A stretch of DNA of 64,000 nucleotides from Blasia pusilla (Eukaryota; Marchantiophyta; Marchantiopsida; Blasiales): positions 46,314,001-46,378,000 of the forward strand of contig CM114271.1 in assembly GCA_050084515.1 (NCBI GenBank), in the 5' to 3' direction. The notes under the pieces are model-generated. The model did not search any database. It was not told the DNA's origin and saw nothing but the letters and a program-made list of their open reading frames with translations. Below, piece by piece: positions 11,268 to 22,859 of the stretch; position 1 is the stretch's first letter; each line of letters begins with the position of its first letter. Both the position numbers and the translations under genes were made by a program.

Positions 11268-11345
11268 ACCGCCCCCCTAGCTAGCAGTTGGATCCTCCTA
11301 ACTCCATATAGAAAATATCACATCTCCCTGACATGACTTACTACC

Positions 11346-11640
11346 CTATACACATCTCGGACATATCCATCATTCTGTAGGAACTACATCAAGAGGGGGG
11401 CTCAGACATGACATATGCCACCCTCGAGAACAACCACACATACCAACATGGTAGCTGAAGTCCTCGCAGATCCGCACAACATATACCTCAAGCATGTAGG
11501 TACCACTGTCAAGCTTGGATCTACTATCCTGTCCATATTTGAAGGGTGACATGGCGTACAATTACGCACATGATCCTTCCAAACCATATGATCCCGTCCC
11601 TCCAATATGAGGACTCTGATCGTAAATACCTCGCGCATAA
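11346..11640 (-). pseudogene. Integrase C-terminus with PHD finger, copy 2
   Basis: Downstream of the integrase core the frame reads VLILEGRDHMVWKDHVRNC, then a C4HC3 PHD-type finger from about 11500 to the stop at 11346. Visible ligands are the Cys in MLCGSAR, Cys after TMLV, CSRGWHMSCLSPPL with its Cys-His-Cys, and the final pair in WICPRC. A one-base deletion between the third and fourth ligands and an in-frame TGA before WICPRC break it. PHD fingers of this pattern usually bind histone H3 tails. The finger would end the polyprotein, where chromoviruses carry a chromodomain. The copy at 41662-41796 confirms it. Confidence 0.82.
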
Positions 11641-12850
11641 GTAGGATGTGCGCCCTGCAGTGACATCTAGCGTCGTGGATATCGCATGCTGTAAATACAC
11701 GTAATCTCCAAGATGAAACCTCCTAATCCCTGGACGAAAACCTCCTCCACGAATGGTCGTGTACCTCAATGTATCCCTATGCTGAGTAATAGCTAAGTTC
11801 TCAAAGGCCATGGGCATAACTCTACGAAAAATCTCCGCCCTCTGAGAACACGCTTATACCCACACATCTGGATCATCAAGATCTAACACCTCTGCCATGT
11901 CACGTTGAATAGATGTAGGTAAATCTAGCTCTCTCCCAAAGAGAAAAAAGTAATGTAAAAATGACGCCAAGGATGGATGCTGACTGAAGGGATATCCCAT
12001 AGCCAACCATGGCAACTATAGGTCCCACTCTCTCAACTGTCCCCGGTCCAAGCCATACTTGTGCAATCCTTTCTTCATTGTCTGTACTACTCTCTCCGCT
12101 AACCCATCCACCTCAAGATGATCTCTGGATGTGGTGTGGTGATCCATCACCGCCTGGTCACATAAGGCTTGAAACTCTCCCTTGAACTTGGTACCCTGGT
12201 CAGTCAACACCTCTACCGGTGCATCAAAATCACTTAGCACACGATCTAGAAATGCATAAGCTATTCACTTGTTTTCCTTGTCCAATAGTGCCACCAACTC
12301 TATCCACTTGGAGCAATGCTCCACCATGACCAACACATATCTATAATGACGCCCCCTCAATGGCAAAGGTCCCGCAAAGTCTAAACTCCACCGATAACCT
12401 AAACCCATAATCAGAAAAGGATGTAAGTGCGGAGTGGGAGCATTGAAGGATGCTCGCACTCTATCACATACCATACATCTGGCCACAAAATCCTGTGCGC
12501 CAGTATGCATGCCGCGCCACCAATATTGAACTTGGAGTAAGATGTAACTACACTTTACTCCAAAATGTCCCAACTCCTCATGGGCATGTTATACTACATG
12601 TGTTTGCTGGGAAGGATGAGGTACCACTCGTATCCTACCATCTTCCCATACCCGCAAAATGTGAGTCCACTCCCACCTGAACCTCCTGGCTCTCTGTGGG
12701 ATCCGATCCCGCTCCCTAGCACTCACTGTGCTTGCTATGGCACTAGTACGCAAGAACTCCACAACCTCCACATCGTCATGGATATCACGACCATCTATCA
12801 TCTCCTCATTGACCTACGGATCCAAAGACTCATCATATGATCCCACCATT
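11641..12850 (-). pseudogene. Integrase zinc-binding and catalytic core, copy 2
   Basis: The HHCC module (MGHFGVKCSYILLQ through CMVC) lies at about 12470-12573. The core includes SLDFAGPLPLRGRHYRYVLVMVEHCSKW, and the second catalytic Asp falls in EVLTDQGTKF near 12200. A Gly-Leu-Ala-Glu-Arg segment supplies the likely catalytic Glu. The post-core region at 11524-11817 has GDYVYLQHAISTTLDVTAGRT. Stops and frameshifts at about 12015, 12250 and 12580 break the gene. A related core on the plus strand lies at 40880-41450. Confidence 0.85.
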
Positions 12851-13063
12851 GGAGTCACCGCCTATGACTCACCTGCCATAGTCAACCAACAAAGATAGGG
12901 AGATGCATGCCAACTGGGCACCATCTCCTCATCACTCTCTCCATGCCATCGAGCTCCTTTGTTCTCTCTCTGACTCGGACATGGGTTACGACTTAACCCA
13001 TCCGCATCCTCGTTCAGCCGACCTGGCTTGTGAACCACGTCGAACTCATACTCTTGTAGTAAG

Positions 13064-13367
13064 TATTGAAGATTGAGTTACAGTCAAGCTCATGAGACAC
13101 CTGAACTGCTACATTTGGTACTCACACGAAGTAGGAAAACTTAATCTTGGTTAGTCACTTAAGCGCAATTATCTTAACTAGGGTTAGTTAATCACAATTA
13201 GTCTAACTCGAGACCATGGTTAAGTTGAGGATAAGGGTTGCTTGTACATACCCTATATAATTGAGAAGGAGACCAGCCTCCACTCATTCTCTCATTGCAA
13301 ATTTCGTTCTCTATGGTGGTGTGTGAGTTGTTTCCCACCAGTTATGCTTCCTTAGAAGTTTTCCACA
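13064..13367 (+). repeat. Left LTR of copia copy 1, with promoter
   Basis: The LTR contains a TATA-like CCCTATATAA at 13251-13260, about 115 bases before its end. It differs from the right LTR at many positions, including small indels, so the insertion is old. Confidence 0.88.
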
Positions 13368-13379
13368 TGGTATAAGAGC
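13368..13379 (+). promoter_or_regulatory. tRNA primer-binding site of copia copy 1
   Basis: TGGTATAAGAGC directly follows the left LTR and differs by one base from the usual initiator-Met tRNA-complementary site TGGTATCAGAGC. It would prime minus-strand cDNA synthesis. Confidence 0.75.
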
Positions 13380-13882
13380 GATAGGAGAATATCACTTGAA
13401 ATTCTTGGTGTTTGAGGTGAGAAGAGAGGCAAGAGAAGGCACAATTTCAATTTGGGAGAAGGAAATTTTATTCACAGCTCAGTGGATGCAAATTTTAGGT
13501 GGAGCTTTGCCCATGATAAAACTTTGGAGGCGTTTTTTAAGGCTTTCCTGGTTAATTTAGCCATCTGGGTCCGCAACGGCTAGAATGATGCCAAATTTTG
13601 GTTTTAGCCATCTTATAGAACTCATTGAGAAATTTCCAATGCACCAAACTCACTCGATTCTGACATTTTGAGCTCATGCAGTAGCAATTTCAGTGTAGGA
13701 AAGTGCAATTAGTGAAGAAAAGTTGTGTAGTTTGCTCTATACATGCCAATTTCGACTAGTTCTTTCATACAGTTGATCAATTTTGGAAAAATTTAGGTTG
13801 ATTTTTGTGGAGGAGTAATCTATGCTTCAATTGGAGGAGTAGAGAGCCTGAATTTTTTTTTTTGTGAGTAAAATCGTTCGTC

Positions 13883-14880
13883 ATGGAGTATTCCTTAACA
13901 ACAATCACACGCGAGAAGCTAGATAAGCAGAATTACAATGTCTGGAAGTTTCGCATGAAACAATTTCTCATGGGTCAAGAACTATGGGAGCTTGTCATAG
14001 GTGATGAGGCCAAGCCAGAAGGCGACTCAACAGACTTGAATGTTCGCGCATGAAACAAACACGCAAGGCAAGTAATCCACTACATTTCAATAACGATCAG
14101 TTCGCCAATGACATGTCACATTCTAGATATTGATAGTCTGGAGGAGGCTGGGATGCATTGGAAAAGCTATTCCACACATCTACAAAGGCCAGAAAGCTTC
14201 AATTAAATAAAAATTGAACGAAGTGAGTATATTATATTATATTATGAGTATCAGACATATTGTTGATCAGTTGAATAGCATTGGAGTGAGAGTAGAAGAT
14301 GATGATCTGATTTTGTTCACTCTTTAAGGCCTTCCCAAGGATTCCAAGTCCTTTGAGACCTCTATCTCTGTGAGAGAGAAGTATCCAACCTTTCAAGAGT
14401 TAGTCCCACTGTTAATCAGTGAAGAGATGCGCCTAGTAGGCAGCGGTAGCTCGTCTAGTCTGCAAAAGAGCTCTATTTGCATGTTATGGATCAAACAGAC
14501 GCATGGATCTTGGCAAAAGGCTTCCGTGGACATGGTGGATATCAATCATATGGAGGAAGAGGCACTCCATATAACGTCACACAATCAACTACGAACCAAT
14601 ACCAAACACAATCACAATGTGGTGATGGTGGAAACCGTTGGGGTCGAGGTCAATAGTAGAGGACCCTTGATCTTGCAATTACTGTGGGATAAAGGATCAC
14701 TACGCAAATATTTGCTTCAAGAAGAAGGTAGACATGAGAACACGAGCCTTATAGCAACGAAACTATGTGGAGCAACAATACCAAGAGCAGTACCAAGAAC
14801 AACAACATTCACAAACGGAGCATCTCTTGGTTATGACTCATCATATTGGAGCAATGGTCAAGAAAGACTCGACATCAGAT
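13883..14880 (+). pseudogene. Copia Gag, copy 1
   Basis: The start ATGGAGTATTCC matches the second copia at 36056. The reading resembles copia Gag: EKLDKQNYNVWKFRMKQFLM, then a UBN2-like region and a decayed knuckle near 14670-14720 (CNYCGIKDHYAK). Several stops and frameshifts break it (for example TGA near 14053). A segment of about 28 bases seen in the second copia is missing near 14225. Confidence 0.8.
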
Positions 14881-15960
14881 TGGTACATTGACTCTGGCGC
14901 TTCAAATCATATGATCTCACAAGCTTAGTGGTTCAGTAGTTTGAAGCCGATGAAAGATCCTGCAATTGTGCTCACATGAGATGACACTCAACATCACATC
15001 ACGCATACGGATAAAGTTCCAATGGCATCATATGGTTTTTGTGCTCTTGGAAATGTTCTCTATGTTCCTACCATTGCAAGAAAGCTGATCTTTGTAGGAC
15101 AGATAGTAGAACAGGGTTGTCAAGTGAAGTTTAACATAGATGGTTATTCATTGAAACAATAACCAAAGGAACTAGATGTGGCAGAATGTTCAAATTAGAT
15201 ATTTCTATGCCAAAGATTCAAACATCTATGTATGGTCAAACCGGCCTACAAGTCACAGATCTAAATGTGTGGCATGAAAGAATTGGACATATGAATCTTC
15301 AAAGATTACAGAGGCTTTCATCATCTAATATAGTAATAGGACTCCCTAAATTAGCGAGTCCTATTACGTTAGAGGTATGTACTACTTGCCAATTTGGAAA
15401 ACAAGCTAGATTTCCTTTTCCAAAGCAAGGTAGAAGAGTTGGAGTTGATCCAGAGTGATGTGTGGACAACCTCACAACATAGCCTTAGTGGTTGGTAGTA
15501 CTTTGTTTCATTTATTGATGACTTCTCTAGTTATATATGGGTATACTTTCTGAAAGCAAACTCAGAGGTATTCTCAGTGTTCCAAACAGTCAGAGTTCCA
15601 GTACAGAAGCAAACTAGAGAACACATTCTGAAATTGTGTTATGATGGAGGAGGAAAGTATCTTTCAACAGAGTTTGATGACTATTTACGTCAGAATGACG
15701 TCCAACGTCAAGTAACTTGTTATTACATTCGATAATAAAATGGAGTGGCTGAGAGGAAGAATCGACCTATTGCTGAAGGGATACAAGTTGTGTTGAATGA
15801 GAAGAACATGCCTAAGGTGTATTGGGCAGAGGCTGTAGCATGTGCAATCTTCTTAATCAAGTGAACTCCAACAACAAGAGTTCATGATAAAAGCCCATTC
15901 GAAGTCTTCACAGGAAGTAAACCTCATTTCTCCTTCTTGAAAGTATTTGGCATTATTTGG
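14879..15960 (+). pseudogene. Copia protease and integrase, copy 1
   Basis: The protease active site WYIDSGASNHM is intact at about 14879-14910. The GAG-pre-integrase segment LNVWHERIGHMNLQRL with CTTCQFGKQARF lies at 15262-15420. The integrase core follows with FIDDFSSYIWVYFLKAN, then a degraded NGVAERKNR. In-frame stops occur near 15456, 15735 and 15864. Confidence 0.85.
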
Positions 15961-16054
15961 TATGCTCATGTTCCTTCTGAGGGACATCAGAAATTAGACC
16001 CCTAGTCTGAAAGATGTATCTTCATTGGCTATGCTGATGAACTAAGGGATATAC

Positions 16055-17589
16055 GTGCTACTTATTATGAATCCTGATGTTGTCTTTGATGAGCTTAAGT
16101 CATGGTATGCTCCATCTGAGCCTATTCCACCTCTAAACTCGTCTATTGAGGGAGAGAATATGATTGTAATCCAAAAGATCAAGCGAAATGAAGATGGTAC
16201 AATTAACAAATACAAAGCGAGATTGGTGGCTAAGGGCTATGCACAACAATCGATTATGAGGAAACATTTAGCCATGTTGCAAAGATGGCGACTACAAGAA
16301 TAGTGGTTGTAGTTGCTGTAAGTAAGAAGTGGAGATTACATCACATAAAGGTCAAGAATGCCTTCTTGAATGGAGATCTATACGAGGAGGTATGTATGAC
16401 TCAACCACCAAGATACAAGCATCCCAAATTTCCATTTTGCGTGTGCAGGTTGAAGAAAGCTCTATACGAGCTCAAACAAGCTCTTAGAGTTTGGTATGGC
16501 AAGATTACGTATGTCCTAAAAGAGTTGGGTTTTAGGGTATGTGATTTTGATCCTCGTTATATGTCTTGAGAGGACAAGATCATATGGTTCTCATTATGTT
16601 GTATGATGACGATCTCTTGATTACTGGGAATACTGAAGAAATGGTACAACAAGTCAAGCTTAAGTTACAAGCAGAATTTGATAAGAAGGACTTGGGAGAA
16701 CTCAAGTATTTCCTTGGTATTGAGTTTATCAAGGTTGGAGAGAGTATATGGTTACTATAACAACATTATGCCCTTCATATGCTTTCAAAATTTGGTATGA
16801 TGGCTTGTAAGCCAATCTCTACACCGTTGGACCAGAGTGTGAAGCTAAGAGTGGATGAAGGAGAGTTGCTTGCAGATTCTAATTTGTACAAGTGCATGGT
16901 TGGAAGTTTGATCTATCTAACTATATCTAGACGAGATTTGAGCTATGTTGTTGGCCTAGTGAGCCAATTTATGCAAGCACCTCGAAAATCTCACGTGGAT
17001 GCTGTGAGGAGGATTATGCCATATATGAAATTCTCTATTCAATTCGGGCTTCAATTTGAAATAATACCCTAATACTTCTCTGAGTTTTCAATTATAGGGA
17101 TTCACAGATGTTGATTGGGAAGGAAGCGTATCGGATCAACACTCTACATCTGGTTATTCATTAACTTTGGGAAGCCCAACTATAAGTTGGGCTTCAAAGA
17201 AGCAACCTACAGTTGCTTTATCTTCAACAGAGGCTGAGTACAGAGGAGCAACCAATGCAGCATGTGAGGCAATGTGGCTTCATCGATTACTTGTTGAGAT
17301 TGATGTTAGTAACTTAGGATCTAGTGTAATATAAACAGAAAATATTAGTAGCATCAAGCTTGCTAAAAAGCCTATGTTTCATGCTCGTACAAAGCATGTT
17401 GAGGTGCACTATCATTTTATCAGAGAAAAAGTGCTTGCAAGAGAAATTAATCTTGTGTATATAGGTACATATCAGCAAATTGCTCACATCTTTACAAAGG
17501 CATTATCGAGAGATAAGTTTGAGATGTTTAGAAATGATTTAGCCGTTAGAGATATCGATATGAGCTTGAGGGGTAGTATTGAAGATTGA
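16055..17589 (+). pseudogene. Copia reverse transcriptase and RNase H, copy 1
   Basis: Reverse transcriptase motifs are KYKARLVAKGYAQQ, HHIKVKNAFLNGDLYEEV, KKALYELKQA and the catalytic region LYDDDLLITGN, where the usual Val of YVDD is Asp. The tether ADSNLYKCMVGSLIYLT and the RNase H segment WASKKQPTVALSSTEAEYRGA follow. The C-terminus with HIFTKALSRDKFEMFR ends at 17589, inside the right LTR. Breaks occur near 16260, 16569, 16760, 17072 and 17332. Confidence 0.88.
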
Positions 17590-17888
17590 GTTACAATCAA
17601 GCTCATGAGACACCTGAACTGCTACATTTGGTACTCACACGAAGTAGGGAAGCTTAATCTTGGTTAGACACTTAAGCGCGATCATCTTAACTAGGGTTAG
17701 TTAATCACAATTAGTCTAACTCGAGACTATGGTTAAGTTTAGAGTTATGGTTTCTTTTACATATCCTATATAATTGAGAAGGGGACCAGCCTCCACTCAT
17801 TCTCTCATTGAAAATTTTGTTCTCCATGGTGGGATGTGAGTATGAAAATCGTTTTCCACCTGTTATGCTTCTTTAGCAGTTTTCCACA
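17577..17888 (+). repeat. Right LTR of copia copy 1
   Basis: Same termini as the left LTR. It contains a short extra stretch (TATGAAAATCG) near 17840 that the left LTR lacks, besides point differences. Confidence 0.88.
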
Positions 17889-17950
17889 ATAAGGGAGCCC
17901 ACTGAGCAAGCTTTCCCATAAGCTTGTCGGACTCCATCAACCACCTCAAC

Positions 17951-19127
17951 TGTCGCGACCCTCATGACCAAACAAGTGCCAAGCGGAACATCGGAACATT
18001 AGCGCGCTCACGCTAAGATGGTTTGCGCGTTGGAGTTGTCTCAAAGAGGAGATAAGAGACGAGACGCGAGCGAGGAGTCACGTTTCAAGTGTTATGGTTG
18101 CGACTGAGAAACCTGGACCAAACGCGAAATGAGACTTGAAAGAAGTAGAGTCTAGGAAGTGGGTTGCCAAAAGGAAGATCCGGATTTGGAACGCCACTAG
18201 CGTTTGAGAGTTTCCGACTGTATTTATGGCCATAACTTTTAGCACCAAGATGCGTTTGGAGCAAATAAGGGTGCGTTGGAAATCTTATAGAGAGACGGTC
18301 CAAACGCACTAAAGATCGTTGCAAACGCATAAGTAGCGTCCGAGATACAACCCGAAAACGACTGTAAGTAGAGTCGGGTTGAGGGCCACAATGAAGGGCC
18401 CGACCCTCTTTTCCCAAAGGGGAGGGGTTATTGGAGAACCCCAGAAGTACTAGTAAGGGGGAAGGTCTCCGAGAGTGCTTGGAACCCAAACCCCACTTTG
18501 GGCGCCACGGGGCGGCTCAAGGGCATGGAACGGAACGCGAGTTTGGGCGTTGGGTTGGAAAACCTACACCAAGTCCATTGAGGCGATTTTAGACATCCCT
18601 CTTGGATTTCACACCGCGACTCAATTACTTGGGTCTCGGTTCGAAACTCACCCGAGGACCGTTGAACTGTTGGGATCGCTAGGCGCGCAAGGGCCGTTTT
18701 AGATCCCTGGACTAACCAGGAAGTTTGTTCCAAGTCTTGAAGGACTTGCCATGTTTTGGAAGCTAGGAACTAAGGAAGGTTGAGCTTGATGAGACGCCGA
18801 GTTGAGGACTCGGTGGGTTGGGACTCCGGTTGCCCAAACCCGACTAACCAGAGTGCGTGTTTGGGAGGAGATCGGCGATGAGTTCGTGACCTACTGAACG
18901 CACGCTTCCGCAACACTAAAGATTGACGTTCAAGGAGAGTAGGGGCGCGACAAGTGGTATCAGAGCTAATCCTTGGTGAGCGAGAACTTGGGGTCGTGGG
19001 ATCAGCCGGACGCTTGGGAAATTTCAAGGTAGCGGCTAGACTCGGACGCTCGAGGAGTTCGTGACCTACTGAACGCACACTTCCGCAACACTAAAGATTG
19101 ACGTTCAAGGAGAGTAGGGGCGCGACA
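17951..19127 (+). mobile_element. Internally deleted LTR retrotransposon with perfect TCAAC target duplication
   Basis: A complete LTR of 1002 bases (17951-18952) starts TGTCGCGACC and ends GGGGCGCGACA. Two bases later comes a perfect primer-binding site, TGGTATCAGAGC. After about 100 bases of internal sequence, the last 74 bases of a second LTR copy follow (19054-19127). The insertion is flanked by TCAAC at 17946-17950 and 19128-19132, interrupting gypsy copy 2. Nearly the whole internal region and most of the right LTR are gone, so it codes for nothing. Open frames inside the LTR are not genes. Confidence 0.92.
18955..18966 (+). promoter_or_regulatory. tRNA primer-binding site of the deleted LTR element
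   Basis: TGGTATCAGAGC, the common initiator-Met tRNA complement, lies two bases after the LTR end CGCGACA. It fixes the element orientation as plus. Confidence 0.88.
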
Positions 19128-19527
19128 TCAACCATTGATGATAAGTGATAAGTGTGAAAGGGTTTGTGAATAGATAGCACTTGAAATGTGGCACGGCCCA
19201 CAGTGTAGCCAAGCACTCTCCCTCGTAGGAGTTGTACTTTGCCTCTGCAATGTTGTTCGATCGGCTTGCGTAAGCCACAACAAACTCCCTCTCCTCGTCA
19301 TCTCTCTGAGTAAGCATTGCTCTTAGTTCCAACATGCTCCAATCTGTATGCAACTGGAATGGACCACCCCTAATGGGTTTTTGTAAAATGGATGAGGACG
19401 TCAACATGTCCTTGAGCTCCTAAAGTGCTCGCTCCTGATCATCTCCTCATAACCAAACTTGATCAAGTCTTGTCAATAAGGTCAAAAACTTCGCGATCAC
19501 ACTAAATGCCTTGACATATCGTCGATA
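19128..19527 (-). pseudogene. RNase H of gypsy copy 2
   Basis: PFQLHTDWSMLELRAMLTQ, VVAYASRSNNIAEAKYNSYEGECLATLW and NPFTLITYHQ match the RNase H at 991-1362, with one change (TDHQ to TYHQ). The 3-prime-most part of reverse transcriptase lies at 19410-19527. Similarity stops at 19527, where the CACTA-like terminus begins. Confidence 0.85.
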
Positions 19528-20290
19528 CACTAGAAGAAATCCTTAGTTTTAGGACTAAGACATATGACTCATACAAGTCATAATTTACATTCCACGAATG
19601 GCAATGACTAACGACTACTTTAGACACAAAAGCCAAGGCATATTTGTCTCGCGACTAGGCTAACTAAGATGGTCGGCTTAGGTGGACGTTGGTACATGAC
19701 TAGAGGGTGTAGTCATGAGGCCACGACTGACACGTCACTTTGATCATATGGAATAATGGCATTTCAACGCATGATGTGGACTAATTTTTGTGATATGGCA
19801 CTGATGATGTGGAGTATGGAAGACAACTCGTGTAGTCGTATCTAGGATATCCGTGTTGTTACCACCAATGACTACCACAGTCATGTTTAGTCATGTAAAA
19901 GTACATTGTATCGAATGACAATATAACAAGTGTACCACATGGGTGAGGAAGCCACTTGGTGGTAATAGTCCTGCCTCCATCAGTCATCAAATTTTCGGAT
20001 TCAGTCATAGTTCACAACTCGTGTAGTCATATCAATTTTTTCCACTACTTTAATTCACTCACGTTGTCATGTTTAGTCACTCGCCGAGTAGTGACACATG
20101 ACTAGGGTAGAAGGCCCTACAACTAGTGTAGACATGACAATACGGTTGTACGTAGGACATAATGAGTCCTATAGTCATTGCAATAGGACTGCATGAGTCA
20201 TGTTTAGTGATTAGGTAGGAATGATACCTCACTATACCAGTGATATTGATATGACTCGTAGTGATTGTAGATTTATTTTATTTTTGGAGT
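19528..20290. mobile_element. CACTA-like transposon terminus with subterminal repeats
   Basis: The end reads CACTAGAAGAAATCC, close to the CACTACAAGAAA type seen in plant CACTA (En/Spm) transposons. The next 750 bases hold many copies in both orientations of a GTAGTCATG / AGTCATGTTTAGTCA core, as expected of subterminal transposase-binding repeats. It breaks gypsy copy 2 at 19527. I found no matching inverted end to the right. A weak candidate CTAGTG near 24416 shares only six bases, so the right end may be deleted. Confidence 0.65.
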
Positions 20291-21550
20291 TTTTGATGAG
20301 TTTATTACTATCTTTTGAAAGGTCTTTCACTTGTAATTGGATATGAATTGCTAAAATCCTTGTGTCCATTTCTGTTTGAATTGCAACCCCATATCATAGA
20401 CATCAACATATGAATGTCTTAAAAGTAAAGTCTACTATCAGAATTGATTCTCATATCCAACAAACCAGATGTCTTAAGCCAATAAAGTCACCTCAAAAGA
20501 GAAGTCTATGCACCTCAGGTAGTTTTGTGCCAAAAAGAAAATTTACTCTACTACATCACCTTCCTCATATGCATCTTTGGCCAGACCATGCTCGATCCAA
20601 GAGCATCACCAAATGTTTCTTGTGCGGGTTCATCAATCAAATTTAGCATTCATAGGGCATGTTTATGCTAAAATACTTCATTGAGATCAACCCTAACCAT
20701 GCCTGGTGGGATATCCTTGGCATGGAACTTGTCTCTTCCGCCAAAACTTTATATGAACCCTGATCCTCGATTCGTAGCTACAAGAATACAAAGAACAAGC
20801 ACTTAGTTCCAATCCAAAATTTTCTCCCATGCATGTACACCATAAATCTGAAAATAATCTGCTATGAATTACCTGTGTGAATACCATCCTCATTTCGGAA
20901 GATCATGTGAAAAGTTGATAAGTCCTAGATGACCATGTAACTGTCCACAACAATTAACATCAGTGTCGTCATTTGAACCTTGAATGGATGAGGCCATTGT
21001 AGGCGAGAGAAGTTACCTTGGTTCTTTTCTTGGATGAGTCGGATCTGATTTCACTATCCTGCTCATTTGCTACATCACAGTGGAGCCTAGACTTCTGTCT
21101 TTTGGCTGGTGATCATTTAGCTTGGTTGTCCATACTCAAGTTTTCTGCACACAATTGTCATACAATTCTGTAAGATAAAATGTCCACTATTTTTTTGATG
21201 GATAGAAAATTGTGCAAATGAACCATTCAATATGTCAAGATCCCATGCTTACGAGTATTCCTAGTTTTATCATCCCCAACACTTTCCGTGGAGCTTCTCC
21301 TCTTGGTGCTCTGTTCTGGCCCTTCTGTAAGGAATCAAAGTCGACCAAGATGAGTTAGAATATTATGTACTTAACTACAATAAGTAATTGTATTACAAGT
21401 TCCTAGGTTTGATGAAGCAAAACAAAGCTCCTTACCACTAGATTGCCTAGTTGCTATTGCCTCCTTATGTGTTGAGATCTTCCTCTTCCCTGGTTGAGCT
21501 ATTCTCGCTTCAGAAGTTGGTGGATGTTCAACAACGACTGAAAGTTACCA
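20291..21550. other. Probable interior of the CACTA-like element, no clear gene
   Basis: Moderately AT-rich sequence with short open segments on both strands, none of a family I recognise. Its place between the CACTA-like end and the minus-strand segments at 21554-22808 suggests introns or degraded exons of the element. Confidence 0.35.
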
Positions 21551-21553
21551 AAC

Positions 21554-21898
21554 TCAAAAGAAGATATTTGAGAAGATCAACAAGTGATATTCACTAAAAA
21601 TGACAGACGAAAGGCAAGGAAGAAATAGAAAGGGAATCTTTACATTGAATGGTGAGTTACTTGATGTTCTCTTCTCTTCCCCTGTTGCGGATGATAGGGA
21701 ACAGGATGGTGGGTTAGGGGAAATCTGTTGTGGTGTAGAAGACAAGTCCTTGGAGGTGAGCTTTGACACCATTTCCATCAGTACACCTAATGCTTTGTTC
21801 TGCCATTCCATCTGCAACTTCACATCATCCAAATCTGCACTCCACTTCTTCTCCACCTCCTCTAGCTGAATAGTAACTCTGGATTCCACAATCTGCAT
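21554..21898 (-). pseudogene. Coiled-coil segment, possibly CACTA/Ptta-type transposon protein
   Basis: A minus-strand segment with a Glu/Lys-rich helix (VTIQLEEVEKKWSADLDDVK) followed by a Ser/Pro-rich tail. Plant En/Spm-associated proteins often end in such a coiled coil, and the location inside a CACTA-like element fits. There is no diagnostic motif, so the family is a guess from context. Confidence 0.35.
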
Positions 21899-22236
21899 GA
21901 ATAGACCACATATTAGGTCAGAGAATAGGAGCTATAATTCTGCTACAATACAACCAAATTCAACCTATGATACTCACTCCTTCAACCGTGACATTCAGAT
22001 GGGTTACAACAATAGTAAGCTTGTAAATATACCAGTGAACTGAATTGTGTAAAACCTAGTTGTTTGGGCAGGTCTTCTCTCTCCATTGATTCTATCCCTC
22101 TGCCCAAGGATCCTTTGGACACACGTGGCACTTGCACATGCACCTTAGAAAAACTTGAATCTTAATTTCACATGTATTTAAGGGTTGAATGCAAGCAAGG
22201 AAATGAGCCAATAATCAAAATATTATCATATTACTC

Positions 22237-22808
22237 ATGAACATTATCATAAAAACTAGGGAATGCCAAGATGACTTACATCAAGTCCATCTAGACCTAC
22301 TCGACCGGAGTAATTTAAAGTTTGGAACTTGGCCCTTGCTCCAGCCATCTTTTCTGCCTTCGTTTTGCCCTCCTCAGAAAGCTAATAATCTACTAATCAT
22401 GCCCATGACTCCTCATCGATATCAGGGTGACACGGGACAGTGCAATGTGCCCCATGTAGTGTCCAATAGTTCTTTACATTGTGTTATTTTCTTCTTCATG
22501 AAATCGAGAGAAAGTGATGGTGCACCCATATAGGTGTATGCCTCAACAATGTGATTTTGGATTGCAGCCATGATGATAGCATTCTGTTTACTAATCTCAA
22601 TGCATGACAAGTACAAGTACCTCATTGCCCATACCTTCAATTCATTTAGCGAAGGCTCATAACCTGGCACTTTATGCGATGGAACACCATTAGGCATGAG
22701 TTCGCATCTAGGTTTTAAATTTTTCTCCTTCCTCATGGAGACATTGCGTGCCCATAAGTCACGCTTTGTGCAACTCCTCTGTTCTCCTACAAGTGAAGAC
22801 ACCACCAC
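22237..22808 (-). pseudogene. Unidentified transposon-context protein segment
   Basis: The longest open stretch (22422-22808) reads LNELKVWAMRYLYLSCIEIS and later LSLDFMKKKITQCKELLDTTWG. The sequence is non-repetitive and mixed in composition, as in real protein, but I cannot assign a family. It lies about 3 kb inside the CACTA-like terminus on the same strand as the coiled-coil segment, so both may be exons of one element gene. Confidence 0.35.
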
Positions 22809-22859
22809 TCCATTTCATGATGTCAGAATGAAGTAAGGACTTGTGAGAACTCACTATAT

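Larger units (their letters stand above)
13064..17888 (+). mobile_element. Ty1/copia retrotransposon, copy 1, with both LTRs
   Basis: A plus-strand copia element inserted into gypsy copy 2. LTRs of about 304 and 312 bases lie at 13064-13367 and 17577-17888; both start TATTGAAGATTGAG and end TTTTCCACA. The primer-binding site TGGTATAAGAGC directly follows the left LTR and is one base away from the common initiator-Met tRNA complement. A purine-rich GAGGGGTAG precedes the right LTR. Flanking bases GTAAG (13059-13063) and ATAAG (17889-17893) are a 4 of 5 target duplication. Coding order is Gag, protease, integrase, reverse transcriptase, RNase H, which defines copia. Stops are scattered through the whole frame. 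Confidence 0.93.

Noticed and set aside
16600-16620. YDDD at the copia reverse-transcriptase active site as an unusual functional variant
   Set aside because: The element has stops throughout, so a random Val-to-Asp change in a dead copy is the simpler explanation.
18085-18733. Several overlapping frames of 75-134 codons
   Set aside because: They fall inside a 1002-base LTR defined by its ends, primer-binding site and target duplication.
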